From Jacaranda mimosifolia (taxonomy: Eukaryota > Streptophyta > Magnoliopsida > Lamiales > Bignoniaceae), in NCBI GenBank assembly GCA_018894105.1, contig CM032127.1:36042760-36106759 (forward strand): DNA of 64,000 bases, written 5' to 3'. The notes beneath the pieces were generated by a model. The model worked only from the letters and a program-made list of their open reading frames with translations, made no database searches and had not been told where the DNA came from. This document shows, piece after piece, positions 58,927-64,000 of the stretch (position 1 is the stretch's first letter; the number at the start of each line of letters is the position of its first letter). Made by a program: the position numbers and the translations under genes.

Positions 58927-59045
58927 GGGTGCGATCATACCAGCACTAATGCACCGGATCCCATCAGAACTCCGAAGTTAAGCGTGCTTGGGCGAGAGTA
59001 GTACTAGGATGGGTGACCCCCTGGGAAGTCCTCCTGTTGCACCAC
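58927..59045 (+). rRNA. 5S rRNA, copy 27
   Basis: Consensus except the 3' haplotype G108 to C with C118 to A. Confidence 0.95.
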
Positions 59046-59438
59046 TTTTTTCTTCTCTGCCCCCGCGCTTCGTATTATATATTTATTTATTCACTATTTC
59101 TTTTTCTTTTGCATCCTCGCTCATTATCTCGATGCCCCCGCATCGGTGGCCCACGGCATCGGACGGCCAGGATCGCCCGGCCCCACGGCCCGTTCCTCAC
59201 GGCTGCAGCTGCGCTGCTCCAAAAAGCGGCTGGTTGGGCCCCGAAACGCAGCTATTCGGCCTCCAAAATTGTCCCCAACGGGGCAGGCCCCGTTGGCCAC
59301 GTCGTGGGGCTCCGGACGAGCTTCGCAACCGCGTACTGTGCGCCGCGTAACTCCTCACGGATCGAAAGTTGCGCGTTTCGGAGATGCCGTCGCCGCGTGC
59401 GCATCTAGCACAAATCAATTCGGCGCGCGTTAGCCAGC

Positions 59439-59557
59439 GGGTGCGATCATACCAGCACTAATGCACCGGATCCCATCAGAACTCCGAAGTTAAGCGTGCT
59501 TGGGCGAGAGTAGTACTAGGATGGGTGACCCCCTGGGAAGTCCTCGTGTTGCACCCC
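59439..59557 (+). rRNA. 5S rRNA, copy 28
   Basis: Exact consensus. Confidence 0.97.
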
Positions 59558-59949
59558 TTTTTTCTTCTCTGCCCCCGCGCTTCGTATTATATATTTATTT
59601 ATTCACTATTTCTTTTTCTTTTGCATCCTCGCTCGTTATCTCGATGCCCCCGCATCGGTGGCCCACGGCATCGGACGGCCAGGATCGCCCGGCCCCACGG
59701 CCCGTTCCTCACGGCTGCAGCTGCGCTGCTCCAAAAAGCGGCTGGTTGGGCCCCGAAACGCAGCTATTCGGCCTCCAAAATTGTCCCCAACGGGCAGGCC
59801 CCGTTGGCCACGTCGTGGGGCTCCGGACGAGCTTCGCAACCGCGTACTGTGCGCCGCGTAACTCCTCACGGATCGAAAGTTGCGCGTTTCGGAGGCGCCG
59901 TCGCCGCGTGCGCATCTAGCACAAATCAATTCGGCGCGCGTTAGCCAGC

Positions 59950-60068
59950 GGGTGCGATCATACCAGCCCTAATGCACCGGATCCCATCAGAACTCCGAAG
60001 TTAAGCGTGCTTGGGCGAGAGTAGTACTAGGATGGGTGACCCCCTGGGAAGTCCTCGTGTTGCACCCC
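59950..60068 (+). rRNA. 5S rRNA, copy 29
   Basis: Single change A19 to C (also in copy 33). Confidence 0.96.
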
Positions 60069-60459
60069 TTTTTTCTTCTCTGCCCCCGCGCTTCGTATTA
60101 TATATTTATTTATTCACTATTTCTTTTTCTTTTGCATCCTCGCTCGTTATCTCGATGCCCCCGCATCGGTGGCCCACGGCATCGGACGGCCAGGATCGCC
60201 CGGCCCCACGGCCCGTTCCTCACGGCTGCAGCTGCGCTGCTCCAAAAAGCGGCTGGTTGGGCCCGAAACGCAGCTATTCGGCCTCCAAAATTGTCCCCAA
60301 CGGGCAGGCCCGGTTGGCCACGTCGTGGGGCTCCGGACGAGCTTCGCAACCGCGTACTGTGCGCCGCGTAACTCCTCACGGATCGAAAGTTGCGCGTTTC
60401 GGAGATGCCGTCGCCGCGTGCGCATCTAGCACAAATCAATTCGGCGCGCGTTAGCCAGC

Positions 60460-60578
60460 GGGTGCGATCATACCAGCACTAATGCACCGGATCCCATCAG
60501 AACTCCGAAGTTAAGCGTGCTTGGGCGAGAGTAGTACTAGGATGGGTGACCCCCTGGGAAGTCCTCGTGTTGCACCCC
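60460..60578 (+). rRNA. 5S rRNA, copy 30
   Basis: Exact consensus. Confidence 0.97.
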
Positions 60579-60971
60579 TTTTTTCTTCTCTGCCCCCGCG
60601 CTTCGTATTATATATTTATTTATTCACTATTTCTTTTTCTTTTGCATCCTCGCTCGTTATCTCGATGCCCCCGCATCGGTGGCCCGCGGCATCGGACGGC
60701 CAGGATCGCCCGGCCCCACGGCCCGTTCCTCACGGCTGCAGCTGCGCTGCTCCAAAAAGCGGCTGGTTGGGCCCCGAAACGCAGCTATTCGGCCTCCAAA
60801 ATTGTCCCCAACGGGGCAGGCCCGGTTGGCCACGTCGTGGGGCTCCGGACGAGCTTCGCAACCGCGTACTGTGCGCCGCGTAACTCCTCACGGATCGAAA
60901 GTTGCGCGTTTCGGAGATGCCGTCGCCGCGTGCGCATCTAGCACAAATCAATTCGGCGCGCGTTAGCCAGC

Positions 60972-61090
60972 GGGTGCGATCATACCAGCACTAATGCACC
61001 GGATCCCATCAGAACTCCGAAGTTAAGCGTGCTTGGGCGAGAGTAGTACTAGGATGGGTGACCCCCTGGGAAGTCCTCCTGTTGCACCAC
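60972..61090 (+). rRNA. 5S rRNA, copy 31
   Basis: Consensus except the 3' haplotype G108 to C with C118 to A. Confidence 0.95.
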
Positions 61091-61483
61091 TTTTTTCTTC
61101 TCTGCCCCCGCGCTTCGTATTATATATTTATTTATTCACTATTTCTTTTTCTTTTGCATCCTCGCTCATTATCTCGATGCCCCCGCATCGGTGGCCCACG
61201 GCACCGGACGGCCAGGATCGCCCGGCCCCACGGCCCGTTCCTCACGGCTGCAGCTGCGCTGCTCCAAAAAGCGGCTGGTTGGGCCCCGAAACGCAGCTAT
61301 TTGGCCTCCAAAATTGTCCCCAACGGGGCAGGCCCGGTTGGCCACGTCGTGGGGCTCCGGACGAGCTTCGCAACCGCGTACTGTGCGCCGCGTAACTCCT
61401 CACGGATCGAAAGTTGCGCGTTTCGGAGATGCCGTCGCCGCGTGCGCATCTAGCACAAATCAATTCGGCGCGCGTTAGCCAGC

Positions 61484-61602
61484 GGGTGCGATCATACCAG
61501 CACTAATGCACCGGATCCCATCAGAACTCCGAAGTTAAGCGTGCTTGGGCGAGAGTAGTACTAGGATGGGTGACCCCCTGGGAAGTCCTCGTGTTGCACC
61601 CC
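61484..61602 (+). rRNA. 5S rRNA, copy 32
   Basis: Exact consensus. Confidence 0.97.
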
Positions 61603-61994
61603 TTTTTTCTTCTCTGCCCCCGCGCTTCGTATTATATATTTATTTATTCACTATTTCTTTTTCTTTTGCATCCTCGCTCGTTATCTCGATGCCCCCGCAT
61701 CGGTGGCCCACGGCATCGGACGGCCAGGATCGCCCGGCCCCACGGCCCGTTCCTCACGGCTGCAGCTGCGCTGCTCCAAAAAGCGGCTGGTTGGGCCCCG
61801 AAACGCAGCTATTCGGCCTCCAAATTGTCCCCAACACGGCAGGCCCCGTTGGCCACCTCGTGGGGCTCCGGACGAGCTTCGCAACCGCGTACTGTGCGCC
61901 GCGTAACTCCTCACGGATCGAAAGTTGTGCGTTTCGGAGATGCCGTCGCCGCGTGCGCATCTGGCACAAATCAATTCGGCGCGCGTTGGCCAGC

Positions 61995-62113
61995 GGGTGC
62001 GATCATACCAGCCCTAATGCACCGGATCCCATCAGAACTCCGAAGTTAAGCGTGCTTGGGCGAGAGTAGTACTAGGATGGGTGACCCCCTGGGAAGTCCT
62101 CGTGTTGCACCCC
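61995..62113 (+). rRNA. 5S rRNA, copy 33
   Basis: Single change A19 to C. Confidence 0.96.
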
Positions 62114-62505
62114 TTTTTTCTTCTCTGCCCCCGCGCTTCGTATTATATATTTATTTATTCACTATTTCTTTTTCTTTTGCATCCTCGCTCGTTATCTCGA
62201 TGCCCCCGCATCGGTGGCCCATGGCATCGGACGGCCAGGATCGCCCGGCCCCACGGCCCGTTCCTCACGGCTGCAGCTGCGCTGCTCCAAAAAGCGGCTG
62301 GTTGGGCCTCGAAACGCAGCTATTCGGCCTCCAAATTGTCCCCAACACGGCAGGCCCCGTTGGCCACCTCGTGGGGCTCCGGACGAGCTTCACAACCGCG
62401 TACTGTGCGCCGCGTAACTCCTCACGGATCGAAAGTTGCGCGTTTCGGAGATGCCGTCGCCGCGTGCGCATCTAGCACAAATCAATTCGGCGCGCGTTAG
62501 CCAGC

Positions 62506-62624
62506 GGGTGCGATCATACCAGCACTAATGCACCGGATCCCATCAGAACTCCGAAGTTAAGCGTGCTTGGGCGAGAGTAGTACTAGGATGGGTGACCCCC
62601 TGGGAAGTCCTCGTGTTGCACCCC
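62506..62624 (+). rRNA. 5S rRNA, copy 34
   Basis: Exact consensus. Confidence 0.97.
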
Positions 62625-63017
62625 TTTTTTCTTCTCTGCCCCCGCGCTTCGTATTATATATTTATTTATTCACTATTTCTTTTTCTTTTGCATCCTCGCT
62701 CGTTATCTCGATGCCCCCGCATCGGTGGTCCGCGGCATCGGACGGCCAGGATCGCCCGGCCCCACGGCCCGTTCCTCACGGCTGCAGCTGCGCTGCTCCA
62801 AAAAGCGGCTGGTTGGGCCCCGAAACGCAGCTATTCGGCCTCCAAAATTGTCCCCAACGGGGCAGGCCCGGTTGGCCACGTCGTGGGGCTCCGGACGAGC
62901 TTCGCAACCGCGTACTGTGCGCCGCGTAACTCCTCACGGATCGAAAGTTGCGCGTTTCGGAGATGCCGTCGCCGCGTGCGCATCTAGCACAAATCAATTC
63001 GGCGCGCGTTAGCCAGC

Positions 63018-63136
63018 GGGTGCGATCATACCAGCACTAATGCACCGGATCCCATCAGAACTCCGAAGTTAAGCGTGCTTGGGCGAGAGTAGTACTAGGA
63101 TGGGTGACCCCCTGGGAAGTCCTCGTGTTGCACCCC
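63018..63136 (+). rRNA. 5S rRNA, copy 35
   Basis: Exact consensus. The spacer after it (63137-63529, 393 bp) is a typical beta spacer. Confidence 0.97.
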
Positions 63137-63529
63137 TTTTTTCTTCTCTGCCCCCGCGCTTCGTATTATATATTTATTTATTCACTATTTCTTTTTCTTT
63201 TGCATCCTCGCTCGTTATCTCGATGCCCCCGCATCGGTGGTCCGCGGCATCGGACGGCCAGGATCGCCCGGCCCCACGGCCCGTTCCTCACGGCTGCAGC
63301 TGCGCTGCTCCAAAAAGCGGCTGGTTGGGCCCCGAAACGCAGCTATTCGGCCTCCAAAATTGTCCCCAACGGGGCAGGCCCGGTTGGCCACGTCGTGGGG
63401 CTCCGGACGAGCTTCGCAACCGCGTACTGTGCGCCGCGTAACTCCTCACGGATCGAAAGTTGCGCGTTTCGGAGATGCCGTCGCCGCGTGCGCATCTAGC
63501 ACAAATCAATTCGGCGCGCGTTAGCCAGC

Positions 63530-63648
63530 GGGTGCGATCATACCAGCACTAATGCACCGGATCCCATCAGAACTCCGAAGTTAAGCGTGCTTGGGCGAGA
63601 GTAGTACTAGGATGGGTGACCCCCTGGGAAGTCCTCGTGTTGCACCCC
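63530..63648 (+). rRNA. 5S rRNA, copy 36
   Basis: Exact consensus. The following beta spacer is cut by the window edge at 64000. Confidence 0.97.
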
Positions 63649-64000
63649 TTTTTTCTTCTCTGCCCCCGCGCTTCGTATTATATATTTATTTATTCACTAT
63701 TTCTTTTTCTTTTGCATCCTCGCTCGTTATCTCGATGCCCCCGCATCGGTGGCCCACGGCATCGGACGGCCAGGATCGCCCGGCCCCACGGCCCGTTCCT
63801 CACGGCTGCAGCTGCGCTGCTCCAAAAAGCGGCTGGTTGGGCCCCGAAACGCAGCTATTCGGCCTCCAAAATTGTCCCCAACGGGGCAGGCCCGGTTGGC
63901 CACGTCGTGGGGCTCCGGACGAGCTTCGCAACCGCGTACTGTGCGCCGCGTAACTCCTCACGGATCGAAAGTTGCGCGTTTCGGAGATGCCGTCGCCGCG

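Larger units (their letters stand above)
45232..64000 (+). repeat. 5S rDNA tandem array, 36 complete genes, unit about 512 bp
   Basis: Head-to-tail units, each a 119-bp 5S gene plus a spacer of about 393 bp; unit lengths are mostly 511-513 bp. The array starts with the last 8 bases of a 5S gene (TGCACCTC, 45232-45239) and its T-tract, and continues past the right edge. Genes end in T6, a Pol III terminator, and the spacer holds further T5/T4 runs 60-90 bp downstream that could act as backups. The spacer is GC-rich except for an AT block (TATTATATATTTATTTATTC). Two spacer classes exist: alpha with GCGCAGCGCC and beta with GCGCTGCTCC. Position -1 is C and GC lies at -12/-11, as in plants; instead of a TATA at -28 there is CAAATCAATT. 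Confidence 0.97.

Noticed and set aside
45231..63953. Many long open frames (up to 218 codons) on both strands through the 5S units
   Set aside because: They run through rRNA genes and spacers, start at GTG/TTG in box C sequence, repeat with the 512-bp unit and show no protein family. They are by-products of GC-rich repeats with few stops.
45232..64000. CRISPR-like or centromeric satellite array
   Set aside because: The conserved 119 bp is clearly 5S rRNA with internal Pol III promoter boxes and T-tract; the 393-bp spacers are homologous to each other, not unique.

Overview
The window comes from a plant nuclear genome, probably a flowering plant and possibly a monocot. The 5S rRNA genes match the angiosperm consensus. 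The primer-binding sites match plant Ty1/copia elements primed by initiator tRNA-Met. The only host gene trace is a decayed copy of the plant U3-processome WD40 protein TBL3/TOZ (UTP13). No intact protein-coding gene was found. Species cannot be told from the sequence alone.

Layout. (1) 1-1.6 kb: exons of a TBL3/TOZ-like pseudogene on +, with stops and a frameshift. (2) 1.6-3.25 kb: AT-rich DNA with an ATC microsatellite and a small minisatellite. (3) 3.25-45.23 kb: one dense nest of related Ty1/copia elements with unusually long LTRs (about 2.2 kb). I name them as follows. LTR-0 is a lone - strand LTR (3254-5474). H is the outermost LTR, split into 5862-6331 and 44526-45231. R1 was inserted into H and ends at 6332 and 44520, with near-matching 5-bp target duplications; its left part is 6332-13050 and its right part 37675-44520. 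R2 is 13846-14317 plus 24413-27829. R3 is a complete 10.1-kb - strand element (14318-24407), inserted in the R2 leader with a perfect 5-bp duplication. R4 is 28734-37674. A short non-copia retroelement or pararetrovirus-like fragment lies at 27830-28733. All coding regions are broken.

(4) 45.23-64 kb: a head-to-tail array of 36 complete 5S rRNA genes on + (119 bp each, unit about 512 bp). It abuts the H LTR exactly at the 3' end of a 5S gene and runs off the right edge of the window. The left copies are the most diverged and seven copies near the right end match the consensus exactly. The middle holds a four-unit higher-order repeat (3 x 2049 bp).

Main observations. R1, R2 and R3 share three lesions that R4 lacks: an in-frame gag deletion, a zinc-knuckle Cys changed to Phe, and a protease site reading D-I-A. 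This suggests that a defective family was amplified in trans. Their LTRs carry two adjacent hairpins around the TATA box whose arms differ between copies but stay complementary. Their leaders carry an 11-bp odd palindrome, up to four times, at conserved spacing. A 0.79-kb block is present twice in inverted orientation, and the two copies of the R1 internal region overlap by 3.3 kb. Both suggest template switching during repair. Nothing here looks like a wholly new coding system; the novelty is structural.
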